From Labedella phragmitis (GTDB lineage Bacteria > Actinomycetota > Actinomycetes > Actinomycetales > Microbacteriaceae), in NCBI RefSeq assembly GCF_004078635.1, contig NZ_RZNB01000001.1:558001-622000 (forward strand): a stretch of 64,000 nucleotides of DNA, written 5' to 3'. Below are positions 42,319 to 49,459 of this stretch, in pieces (within the stretch, counting starts at the first letter, position 1; every line of letters starts with the position of its first letter). A program made the translations under genes and the position numbers. Under the pieces are notes generated by a model, which saw only the letters and a list, made by a program, of their open reading frames with translations, did no database searches and had not been told where the DNA came from.

Positions 42319-42735
42319 TTGATCGAACAGTGCCCTCGGTTGCCACTGACGGGAGTTAGGCATATCCGTGGCTACCCCGGGCGGGTATTCACTCGTCCGA
42401 CCGATCAACCCCGAAATGAACCGACGACCGAGTCCTGCGCCGCGGCTCTCCACGAGCAGTACCTCGTCGCCGAAATGACGTGCGACCACTGCGTCTCGGC
42501 AGTGACCGAGGAACTCTCTGCCCTCGACGGGGTCCAGGGCGTGGCGGTGGACCTCAACGCCAGCGGCGTCTCGCGCGTGGACGTCACCGTCAACCGTCCC
42601 CTCGACTCCGCCGCCGTCGAGGTCGCCATCACCGAGGCCGGCTACTCCATCGGGGGGGGGCTGATCGCGCGTCCGCGACTGCAGAAGCATCTCTTCACCT
42701 ATCTGGTCTGTGGAGAGATGCTGCTGAAGGGCTGA
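42319..42735 (+). CDS. copZ-like heavy-metal-associated domain gene, probably frameshifted
   Basis: The core ALHEQYLVAEMTCDHCVSAVTEELSALDGVQGVAVDLN...VTEAGYSI is an HMA copper-chaperone domain with the CxxC copper site, very like the intact copy at 54932-55177. In frame there is only a TTG start at 42319, and the frame runs through the operator site. ATG 42416 aligns with the intact copy's start but is out of frame by one base. A run of nine G (42652-42660) makes the protein run 25 residues past the expected end; eight G would give a stop at 42662-42664. I therefore suspect two single-base shifts, by mutation or base-calling error. Confidence 0.55.
   Translation: MIEQCPRLPLTGVRHIRGYPGRVFTRPTDQPRNEPTTESCAAALHEQYLVAEMTCDHCVSAVTEELSALDGVQGVAVDLNASGVSRVDVTVNRPLDSAAVEVAITEAGYSIGGGLIARPRLQKHLFTYLVCGEMLLKG
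42373..42387 (+). promoter_or_regulatory. CsoR-like copper operator upstream of copZ-like gene
   Basis: TACCCCGGGCGGGTA has inverted TACCC/GGGTA half-sites separated by 5 bp, the pattern bound by copper-sensing CsoR repressors in other actinobacteria and firmicutes. An equivalent site with a different centre precedes the second copZ at 54883. Inferred from pattern; no csoR gene is in the window. Confidence 0.6.
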
Positions 42736-42754
42736 TGCGGGTTAGGGTGCCCGG

Positions 42755-43156
42755 ATGGGACAATCGACTATGACTGGCGATAGTAGGACCGAACTTCTCG
42801 CATCCCTTCGAGCGCCACTTGTTGGTGCGCGGGAGGGTGAGGTGGAGATTCGCGACGTTCACCTGGATCCCCGTACCTTTCCCGCTGGCGAGGAGGGATG
42901 GAAGATCACGCTCTATCTTTCTGCTCCGCAGTCTCGGCAGGGCTGGGATGTCTCCTCGACCCAGGCTTTGAAGCGGCGGGCGCGCCAGGAGTATGAACTG
43001 GCGACGATAGACGAGCCCGAGGCTCCGCCGGCATATGTGGACGTATCGACGCTGAGTGAGTCAGTCGATATCGAAGATGTGGCGGAGTCGGAGGAGCCGG
43101 AGGATGGCGAAACGGCGGTAGCGGACGATGACAGCGACACGTCCGTCGGACGATGA
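42755..43156 (+). CDS. Small acidic-tailed protein, partner of HEPN-like gene
   Basis: A 133-residue soluble protein. The first ~90 residues are mixed alpha/beta (LLASLRAPLVGAREGEVEIRDVHLDP...GWKITLYLSAPQSRQGWDVSSTQALKRRARQEYE); the last 45 are strongly acidic. No known family is recognised. TAGGGT (42743-42748) lies 6 nt before ATG 42755, so the pair has its own leaderless promoter. The stop overlaps the next ATG (ATGA). An acidic small protein ahead of a HEPN protein is compatible with an antitoxin role, but that is speculation. Confidence 0.72.
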   Translation: MGQSTMTGDSRTELLASLRAPLVGAREGEVEIRDVHLDPRTFPAGEEGWKITLYLSAPQSRQGWDVSSTQALKRRARQEYELATIDEPEAPPAYVDVSTLSESVDIEDVAESEEPEDGETAVADDDSDTSVGR

Positions 43157-43740
43157 CCTCTCCCATCTGGGCGTCGAAGATGCTCGTCACAGCCGATCGG
43201 CTTGCAACCGGAAGCGGGGCTGGCCGGCCCGCTCTGAGTGACCTTCGCCGGGGAACTTCGACCGCCTACTATGCCTTGTTCCACCAGATACTGCGTCATG
43301 CGAGTCTCCAATCGGTCCCCGAAGCAACTGAGGATGACGTCGCCAACGTGAGTCGCTGGTTCAGTCATGCAGGAGTCGCGAAGGCATCGCGGTGGGTCGT
43401 GGCGGCGGCTTCCCCGAAGCCGTCCAAGAAGGAGGATCGCGCTGCTGTGAGGCTGCTCCGCGGCGGCGGAAGTGGAGTGCCCGCGGAGCTTCTCGCGGTG
43501 GCGGAAGCCTTTATCGACTTGCAGAACGCGAGGCATGAAGCGGACTACAGCAACGATTATGATCCCGTACGTTTCACGACGATCGATCATGTTCGGAGCG
43601 CTGAGAGGGCTGTCCACGTGACGTGGTCCATGTGGCGAGCGCACACCTCGCCCAAGCCTGCTCGACAGGAACTGGCACGTGCCTACGGCAAATTTCTCTT
43701 GCTCTGCCTTGCGGCGTCGGGGGGGCCGCAGGCTCGCTGA
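43153..43740 (+). CDS. HEPN-domain-like protein
   Basis: A 195-residue helical protein. LRRGTSTAYYALFHQILRHASLQ and AFIDLQNARHEADYSNDYDPVRFTTIDHVRSAERAV match the HEPN pattern: an N-terminal R-x-S-x-A-Y-Y-A-x-F-H helix and a later R-H-x-A-D-Y block. HEPN proteins are often ribonuclease toxins, though a canonical R-x4-6-H catalytic motif is not certain here. ATG 43153 overlaps the upstream stop. Codon use is visibly less GC-biased than in the neighbours, and the pair sits between unrelated genes, suggesting an acquired module. Confidence 0.75.
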   Translation: MTSPIWASKMLVTADRLATGSGAGRPALSDLRRGTSTAYYALFHQILRHASLQSVPEATEDDVANVSRWFSHAGVAKASRWVVAAASPKPSKKEDRAAVRLLRGGGSGVPAELLAVAEAFIDLQNARHEADYSNDYDPVRFTTIDHVRSAERAVHVTWSMWRAHTSPKPARQELARAYGKFLLLCLAASGGPQAR

Positions 43741-43744
43741 CCAC

Positions 43745-43766
43745 GGGTGCCCGGATTCGGGAGCCC
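43745..43766 (+). terminator. Hairpin after HEPN-like gene
   Basis: GGGTGCCCG (43745-43753) pairs with 43758-43766 with two mismatches across a 4-nt loop, followed by TTGT. It begins five bases after the stop at 43740 and separates this module from the convergent HupE/UreJ-like gene. Confidence 0.45.
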
Positions 43767-43853
43767 TTGTCACCCGCCGATGACTGCTCCGTCAATCAGT
43801 CCGCGGTGGGCACCTCGAGAGATTGTGGGCGCCTCGATCACTGCCCGCCGTAC

Positions 43854-45098
43854 TCACTCCCAGCCGAAGATGCGCTGGACGAACCAGACGAGGCCGAAGA
43901 CCGCGACGCCGGCGCTCACGATCGCCGCGACCCAGAGGGCTGCGCGCGGTGACCGCCGACGCAGCAGAGCGAGCAGCGGGAAGACGACCAGGATGATCGC
44001 GACCTGGACGGCCTCGATGCCGACGTTGAAGACGAGCAGCGACCACAGCAGCGACCAGGACCACGGCTCGTCGATTCCGAGAGCGGACGCGAAGCCCATG
44101 CCGTGGATGAGGCCGAACGCGAAGACGATGGCCAGGCGGATCCAACCGCCGCGGTCCATCCCGAGCGGGCCACGCGGCGCCGTCTCCTCCTCCGTCGCGT
44201 CGCCGCGGCGGCGCCGCAACCGCACGAGCGGCCACGCCGCCACGATCGCGATGGAGAGGGCGATGATCGGCTCGATGACAGCGGCCGGAAGCGTGAAGAC
44301 CTGCAGCGCCGCGAGGATGAACGTGATCGAGTGCGCGATCGTGAACGCGGTCGCCGCGAGGACGATCTCGCGCAAGCGGCGCGACCCCGCGATGAGCGCG
44401 AGGAGGAACAAGATGTGGTCGACACCGAAGAGCAGGTGCTCGGCCCCGAGGACGAAGAACTCCCAGAGGCGGACCCCCGTGCTCTGACCGACCGAGAACT
44501 CGGGATTGTCCGCGTCGATCACGGCGCTGCCGGACCCGCCGGCGAGGTCGTAGCTCAGGATGGTCTCCGTGCCCTGGACGTACAGTTCGTCGTCCGGGAA
44601 GAGCGAACTCGTGACGGTGATCTCCCCCTCGCCCTCCGTGCACTCCGCGTCGAGGGACAGGATCGCGTAGGGGACGCCCTGCTGCTCGGTGATGTCGTAT
44701 TCACCGTCCGGGACGAGCGCGCAGACCTCCCCGCCCGACGACACCCTGAACCGGTCGACCACGTAGGCGAGTGCCGTGTCGGCGTAGGCGTCGAGCGTCG
44801 TCGCCTGCTCGGCGGCGTCACCGTACTCCCATGCCTCCGTGCCGTCCTGGAAGAGCGGGTCGACCTGTTCCGAGTCGGCCGCCGAGACGACGAAGAGGTC
44901 GTACTCGAGCTGCAGCTCAACATCGAGGTGCCCCGGCTCGGCCCCCTCCGCGATGTCCGCGTAAACCACCGAGGAGATCCCGTGGGCGGACGCGGGCGCC
45001 GTGCCGAGTACACCGAGACCGAGCGCCAGGGCGCCGACGGCGACCGCCGCGGCGAGGGGGCCCGTGAGGTGGCGACGGCGAGGACGGGGGGATGACAT
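43854..45098 (-). CDS. HupE/UreJ-family membrane protein with large extracellular domain
   Basis: A 414-residue protein. A signal peptide ending near ASAHG is followed by a ~200-residue exported domain, acidic and beta-rich, and a C-terminal six-helix membrane domain. The membrane part has family hallmarks VLGAEHLLFGVDHILFLLALI, TAFTIAHSITFILAAL and FGLIHGMGFASAL, whose conserved His residues suggest metal (often nickel or cobalt) handling. The export domain after the signal peptide resembles those of long HupE-type proteins. AAGGAG precedes ATG 45098. No urease or hydrogenase genes are nearby. Confidence 0.85.
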   Translation of the reverse strand: MSSPRPRRRHLTGPLAAAVAVGALALGLGVLGTAPASAHGISSVVYADIAEGAEPGHLDVELQLEYDLFVVSAADSEQVDPLFQDGTEAWEYGDAAEQATTLDAYADTALAYVVDRFRVSSGGEVCALVPDGEYDITEQQGVPYAILSLDAECTEGEGEITVTSSLFPDDELYVQGTETILSYDLAGGSGSAVIDADNPEFSVGQSTGVRLWEFFVLGAEHLLFGVDHILFLLALIAGSRRLREIVLAATAFTIAHSITFILAALQVFTLPAAVIEPIIALSIAIVAAWPLVRLRRRRGDATEEETAPRGPLGMDRGGWIRLAIVFAFGLIHGMGFASALGIDEPWSWSLLWSLLVFNVGIEAVQVAIILVVFPLLALLRRRSPRAALWVAAIVSAGVAVFGLVWFVQRIFGWE

Positions 45099-45282
45099 TG
45101 TTCTCCTTCACTGGAAGCGCGGTCGTTCGTCCCGAGCCCCACGGCACTCTGTCGTCGAACGGTGAACGGGTGGCCAACGCCGGGGAAACGCACGTCGTCT
45201 TCGCTCCGACGTCGGCGAGTCGTTCACCGCGCGGTCACCCGCACGTCACCTCTCCGACGCCGGCCCCCTGTTCACTGACGCG

Positions 45283-45900
45283 GTGCCGACCTCTCCTCGT
45301 CCCCTCCGCCGAGCCGGCGCTCTCGCCGCGGCCGCCGCGCTCGCCGTGACGCTCGTCGGATGCGTCGCGGGAGGTTCGACGCCGTCCGGCGACGAGGCCG
45401 GCGTCGTCCCCGCGCCCGGGCGCACGATCGAGGCGGCACCGTCGGCGATCGCGGAGCTGCGTGGCTACCGCATCGCCGTCGTGGTCCCCGACGACTCGGA
45501 GGCCTCGGAGACGCTCCTGACCGCCGCACGCGCGTTCGCCGACGACAGCGGAGCGGAGCTCGTCGAGTTCGCCGCCGCCGTGGAGGGCGACGACCCGATC
45601 GGGAACGCGCTCGCCGCTGCGCTCGACGCGGATGCCGACGTCGTCGTCGGCCTCGGCGAGGGCGTCGTGGGCGTGTTCGACTTCGAGACGGGGAAGGTCC
45701 TCCATCAGGAGGTCCTCGTCATCGGTGGCCAGTTGGCGGAGCCGACGGAGAACGTGACCGCCGTGATCTGGCCCGGAGCGACGGCGCGTGAGCCGACCGA
45801 CGATGAGAGCATGACGGTCGAGCGCGGGCTCGACGCCTTCACCGTGGGAGTCACGAGCGTCCGCGCCGGCGTGACGGGCGTGGTCCTGAGCCTCGACTGA
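45283..45900 (+). CDS. Predicted lipoprotein of unknown function
   Basis: A 205-residue exported lipoprotein with a signal peptide (RRAGALAAAAALAVTLVGC) and lipobox LVGC near residue 27. The mature part, IAELRGYRIAVVVPDDSEASETLLTAARAFADDSGAELVEFAAAVEGDDPIGNALAAALDADADVVVGLGEGVVG, looks like one lobe of a Rossmann-like periplasmic-binding fold (as in BMP or LacI-type binding proteins), truncated at about half the family length. No transporter adjoins it. GTG 45283 is the only sensible start. Confidence 0.72.
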   Translation: MPTSPRPLRRAGALAAAAALAVTLVGCVAGGSTPSGDEAGVVPAPGRTIEAAPSAIAELRGYRIAVVVPDDSEASETLLTAARAFADDSGAELVEFAAAVEGDDPIGNALAAALDADADVVVGLGEGVVGVFDFETGKVLHQEVLVIGGQLAEPTENVTAVIWPGATAREPTDDESMTVERGLDAFTVGVTSVRAGVTGVVLSLD

Positions 45901-46098
45901 CGTCGTTCGAGCGGCCTCCCTCCGGATCGCGTGGAAACGGATGGTCGCCGATCGGTCGAGCGTCACGCTTCACAGGCGGGACACGCGTCGTTCACCGAAC
46001 GGTCGCGAGCGCGTCACGAGCAGCCCCGAAGGTTGCCTAGGGCACCCGTGTGGCGTCCCCATCCCCTGTCGAACTCAAGATTGGCTTGTGACTTCTTG

Positions 46099-48984
46099 TT
46101 GACCACCCATGAGGCGTCGGCCCCCGCGGCCGAGCCACGCACGATCAGGAACGGGAGACGCGGCGTCGCCGGTCTCCTCCTCCTCTCCCTCACCGCCGGA
46201 GGCTTCGCCATGGCGAGTCTGCCGGCCGGAGCGGTCACGCAGACCGTGGCCGCCGCCGCCGTCGGTATCGCCGCCGAACCCTTCCGTCTCCAGGCGGAGG
46301 ACTACACCGGTGACAACGGCAACGGCCTGAAGAAGGAGACGTCGAGCGACTCGACCGGCGCCTCGCTCGGCAACGTCGGCGGCAGCTGGGACGGCGGCGA
46401 GCTCACCTACGCGGCCGTCGACTTCGGTGCGGCGCCCCTGTCCTCTCTCACGGTCCGCTACGTGAACAACTCCGGTCGCGTCGGCGCGAACCCGTCGCTC
46501 GACTTCTACCTCGACGAGAAGACCGAGGCCAACAAGATCGCGACGACGGCCCTTCCCGTCACCGGGAGCAACTGGCAGTCGTACAGCACGACGACCGTCG
46601 ACCTCGCGAAGGCGGTCTCCGGCACCCACACGCTCATCGTCGTGATGCACGTGACGGCGGACGCCAGCCACCCCTACGTCGGCAACTTCGACTACTTCGA
46701 GTTCGCCCCAGAGCCCCTGCCCGCGACGTACCTCACGTCGGCCGACGCCTGGAGCTACTCCGACAACGGCACGGACCCGTCGGGCAACGGCTCGCTGTCG
46801 TGGACCACGGCCGACTTCGACGACGCCGCCTGGAAGAGCGCCGTCGGTTCGTTCGGCTCGAAGCGCGGCGCCGCCGACCTCGGCGGCGGTTTCACCGCCA
46901 AGACGCTCATCCAGTACGCGAAGACGGGATCGACCGACACGGTCGAGACCTACCACTTCCGCAACGAGTTCGAGGTCTCGGCCGGAGAACTCGCGCAGAT
47001 CGACGCGCTGAAGGCGACCGTCACCTACGACGACGCCGTGCGCGTCTACGTCAACGGCGAGAAGGTCGCGGGCTTCGCGGACGACCGCGTGAACGGTGCC
47101 GCGAACCAGAACCTCACCTACGCGGGCAACAGCGGCGGAGACCCCGTCACGAGCAGCTTCGAGATCCCCGCCGACGCCCTCCAGGCCGGTGAGAACACGA
47201 TCGCGATCGCGCTCTACCAGGACCGCGCGACGAGCAGCGACATCTACCTCGACTTCGCTTCGCTCGCACCCGTGCTGCCGACCCCCGAGCCCACCGAGGC
47301 GAAGATCTCCGACCTCGTGCTCGGTGTCGGTGCAACCGAGGCCGAGCGCACGCTCGCCTGGTACTCGGACGTCGACGTCGCGCAGGTCGCGCAGCTCGCG
47401 AAGGCGTCCGACGTCGTCGACGGCGCGTTCCCAGCGTCGGCCCGCACGATCGAGACGACGAAGACCGGCGGCACGACGAGCGGCGAGTTCTTCCGCGACG
47501 CGACGCTCGACGGCCTCCAGGAGAACACCGAGTACGCGTACCGCGTCGGCAGTGACGAGAAGGGCTGGTCGGACGTCTACACGTTCCGCACGCAGGACTT
47601 CTCTGGCGACTTCTCCTTCTTCTTCTTCGGCGACCCGCAGCTCGGTGCCTCCGGCGACGCGGCTCGCGATGCCGCCGGCTGGAAGGACACGCTCGACGTG
47701 GCCACGCAGAGCTACCCGGACGCCGAACTGCTCTACTCCTCTGGCGACCAGGTGGAGAGCGCCTCGAACGAGTCGCAGTACGAGCTCTTCCTCCAGTCCG
47801 ACCACCTGCGGGAGCTCCCGTTCGTGGCGAACAACGGAAACCACGACGTCGGATCGAAGGCGTACGAGCAGCACTTCAACCTCCCGAACGAGGACCTCTC
47901 GGCGGGCGCCGGATCGGCCACCTCGTCGGGCGGCGACTACTGGTTCATCTACAAGGACGTCCTGTTCCTCAACCTCAACTCGAACAGCCGCGACTACTCC
48001 TCGCACTACGCGTGGATGGACAAGGTCATCGCCGAGCAGGGCGACAAGGCGAAGTGGAAGGCCGTGGCGTTCCACCACTCCCTCTACTCCGTCGGACCGC
48101 ACCAGGACGACGGCGACGTGATCGATCGTCGCGGCACGATGCCGGAGAAGATCTCCGAGCTCGGCATCGACCTCGTGCTCATGGGTCACGACCACAACTA
48201 CGCCCGCACCTACCTCATCAAGAACGGCCAGAAGGCCGACGAGAACGAGGTCCCGGCCGCCGTCAAGGTCGAGGCGAAGGACGGCGAGGTCATGTACGTG
48301 ACCGCGAACTCCGCGAGCGGATCGAAGTACTACGACACCGAGAACCCCGACGCTTGGTGGGCCTCCGTCTGGAACCAGGAGAGGGTGCGCAACTACACCG
48401 TGCTCGACGTCACGGACGACGAGATCTCCGTCCGCACGCTCCGCAGCCAGCAGAACGGTGCCGAGAAGCCCGTGAACAGCGTCGTCGACGAGGTCACCCT
48501 CACCAAGGACGCGGCGCCCGAGCTGACGGTGCCGGCCGACGGCGAGATCGCTCAGGGCTCCGAGTTCGACCCCCTCGAGGGTGTCTCCGCGACCGACAAC
48601 GTCGACGGCGACCTCACGGAGAAGATCGAGGTCGACGGAACCGTCGACACGTCGACGGCTGGCGACTACACGCTGACCTACACGGTCGAGGACGGCCGCG
48701 GCAACGTGACCACCGAAGAGCGCATCGTCACGGTCGTCGCCCCGACCGACCCGACGGACCCGCCGACGGACCCGACGGACCCGCCGACGGAGCCGACGGA
48801 CCCGCCGACGGAGCCGACGGACCCGCCGACGGAGCCGACGGACCCGCCGACGGCCCGACGGACCCGCCCACGGACCCGACGGACCCCCCGACGGAGCCCG
48901 GTACCCCCGGTCAGCCCTCCTTCACCCCGTCCCCGCCGGTGGCATCGGGTGACGACCTGCCGGAGTCGCTGCGCGACCAGGTGA
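46099..48984 (+). CDS. Secreted CBM6/purple acid phosphatase-like wall protein, frameshifted near 3' end
   Basis: As read, this encodes ~961 residues. A signal peptide (RTIRNGRRGVAGLLLLSLTAGGFAMASLPAGA) precedes a CBM6-like domain (FRLQAEDYTGDNGNG..., residues ~59-197), a galactose-binding-like domain (~209-390), an FN3-like PAP N-domain, and a metallophosphatase with GDPQLG, SGDQVE, GNHD, FHHSLY and GHDHNY metal ligands (~504-790). A DUF5011/Ig-like domain (DGEIAQGSEFDPLEGVSATDNVDGD) and PTDP/PTEP repeats follow. A single missing base near 48854 then garbles the C-terminus until TGA 48984; the frame that continues to 49355 carries the rest. The start is uncertain: TTG 46099 gives a normal signal peptide, GTG 46048 is an alternative, and ATG 46109 is out of frame. 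Confidence 0.75.
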   Translation: MTTHEASAPAAEPRTIRNGRRGVAGLLLLSLTAGGFAMASLPAGAVTQTVAAAAVGIAAEPFRLQAEDYTGDNGNGLKKETSSDSTGASLGNVGGSWDGGELTYAAVDFGAAPLSSLTVRYVNNSGRVGANPSLDFYLDEKTEANKIATTALPVTGSNWQSYSTTTVDLAKAVSGTHTLIVVMHVTADASHPYVGNFDYFEFAPEPLPATYLTSADAWSYSDNGTDPSGNGSLSWTTADFDDAAWKSAVGSFGSKRGAADLGGGFTAKTLIQYAKTGSTDTVETYHFRNEFEVSAGELAQIDALKATVTYDDAVRVYVNGEKVAGFADDRVNGAANQNLTYAGNSGGDPVTSSFEIPADALQAGENTIAIALYQDRATSSDIYLDFASLAPVLPTPEPTEAKISDLVLGVGATEAERTLAWYSDVDVAQVAQLAKASDVVDGAFPASARTIETTKTGGTTSGEFFRDATLDGLQENTEYAYRVGSDEKGWSDVYTFRTQDFSGDFSFFFFGDPQLGASGDAARDAAGWKDTLDVATQSYPDAELLYSSGDQVESASNESQYELFLQSDHLRELPFVANNGNHDVGSKAYEQHFNLPNEDLSAGAGSATSSGGDYWFIYKDVLFLNLNSNSRDYSSHYAWMDKVIAEQGDKAKWKAVAFHHSLYSVGPHQDDGDVIDRRGTMPEKISELGIDLVLMGHDHNYARTYLIKNGQKADENEVPAAVKVEAKDGEVMYVTANSASGSKYYDTENPDAWWASVWNQERVRNYTVLDVTDDEISVRTLRSQQNGAEKPVNSVVDEVTLTKDAAPELTVPADGEIAQGSEFDPLEGVSATDNVDGDLTEKIEVDGTVDTSTAGDYTLTYTVEDGRGNVTTEERIVTVVAPTDPTDPPTDPTDPPTEPTDPPTEPTDPPTEPTDPPTARRTRPRTRRTPRRSPVPPVSPPSPRPRRWHRVTTCRSRCATR
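48742..48900 (+). repeat. PTDP/PTEP-coding tandem repeat with frameshift
   Basis: This stretch repeats CCGACGGACCCG-like units encoding Pro-Thr-Asp/Glu-Pro, a flexible wall-spanning linker. Around 48854 the sequence reads ACGGCCCGACGG where the repeat predicts ACGGACCCGACGG; the missing A shifts the frame. Slippage in such repeats is known in surface proteins, but sequencing error is equally possible. Confidence 0.8.
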
Positions 48985-49355
48985 CGGTGACGGTCTCGGG
49001 CCGCACGGTGAACATCGACGGTCTCACCGCCGGTGACTGGTACTACGTCTACATCTACTCGGCTCCCCAGGGACTCGGTTGGGTGCAGGCCGATGCCGAC
49101 GGCGGCGCCAGCGCGACCCTGCCGACCGGACTGACGGCCGGTTCCCACCGCGTCGCGGTGCTCGACGCCGAGGGTGAGCTGGTCGGCTGGGACGTCCTCG
49201 TCCTCGCGGCCGCCGACCCCTCCGACCCCGACGGCCTCGCCGTGACGGGTTCGGATGCGGCCGGTGCGTGGGGAGCCGTCGCACTCGGCGCCCTCCTCCT
49301 GGCTGGCGGCGGCGCCCTGCTGATCGCCCGTCGCAACCGCGTCACCGACCGCTGA
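48855..49355 (+). pseudogene. C-terminal wall-anchor part of the PAP-like protein, out of frame
   Basis: Read one frame over, the sequence continues TDPPTEPGTPGQPSFTPSPPVASGDDLPESLRDQVTVTVSGRTVNIDGLTAGDWYYVYIYS..., then LAVTGSDAAGAWGAVALGALLLAGGGALLIARRNRVTDR: an 80-residue C-terminal module, an LPxTG-like LAVTG sorting motif, a membrane segment and a basic tail. The same module ends the GH92 and M14 proteins nearby. A strong terminator starts 8 bases after this stop, supporting 49355 as the real gene end. The start given is the shift point, not a start codon. Confidence 0.75.
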
Positions 49356-49362
49356 CGCAGAA

Positions 49363-49396
49363 CCGTCGGGGACCGGCTCACGCCGGTCCCCGACGG
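49363..49396 (+). terminator. Strong terminator after PAP-like gene
   Basis: CCGTCGGGGACCGG (49363-49376) pairs perfectly with 49383-49396, and C49377/G49382 extend the stem to 15 bp around a TCAC loop. It starts 8 bases after the stop at 49355, so the frame-shifted 3' part belongs to the gene. There is no U-tract. Confidence 0.65.
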
Positions 49397-49459
49397 CCCT
49401 CGGGCGGAAGCCCCCCTCGCCGTGCCCTGCTCACAACACCCCCGGAGAACCCCACACGC

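Noticed and set aside
46075-48195. 706-codon minus-strand frame across the PAP-like gene
   Set aside because: Arg/Val-rich low-complexity product, complementary to a convincing plus-strand protein.
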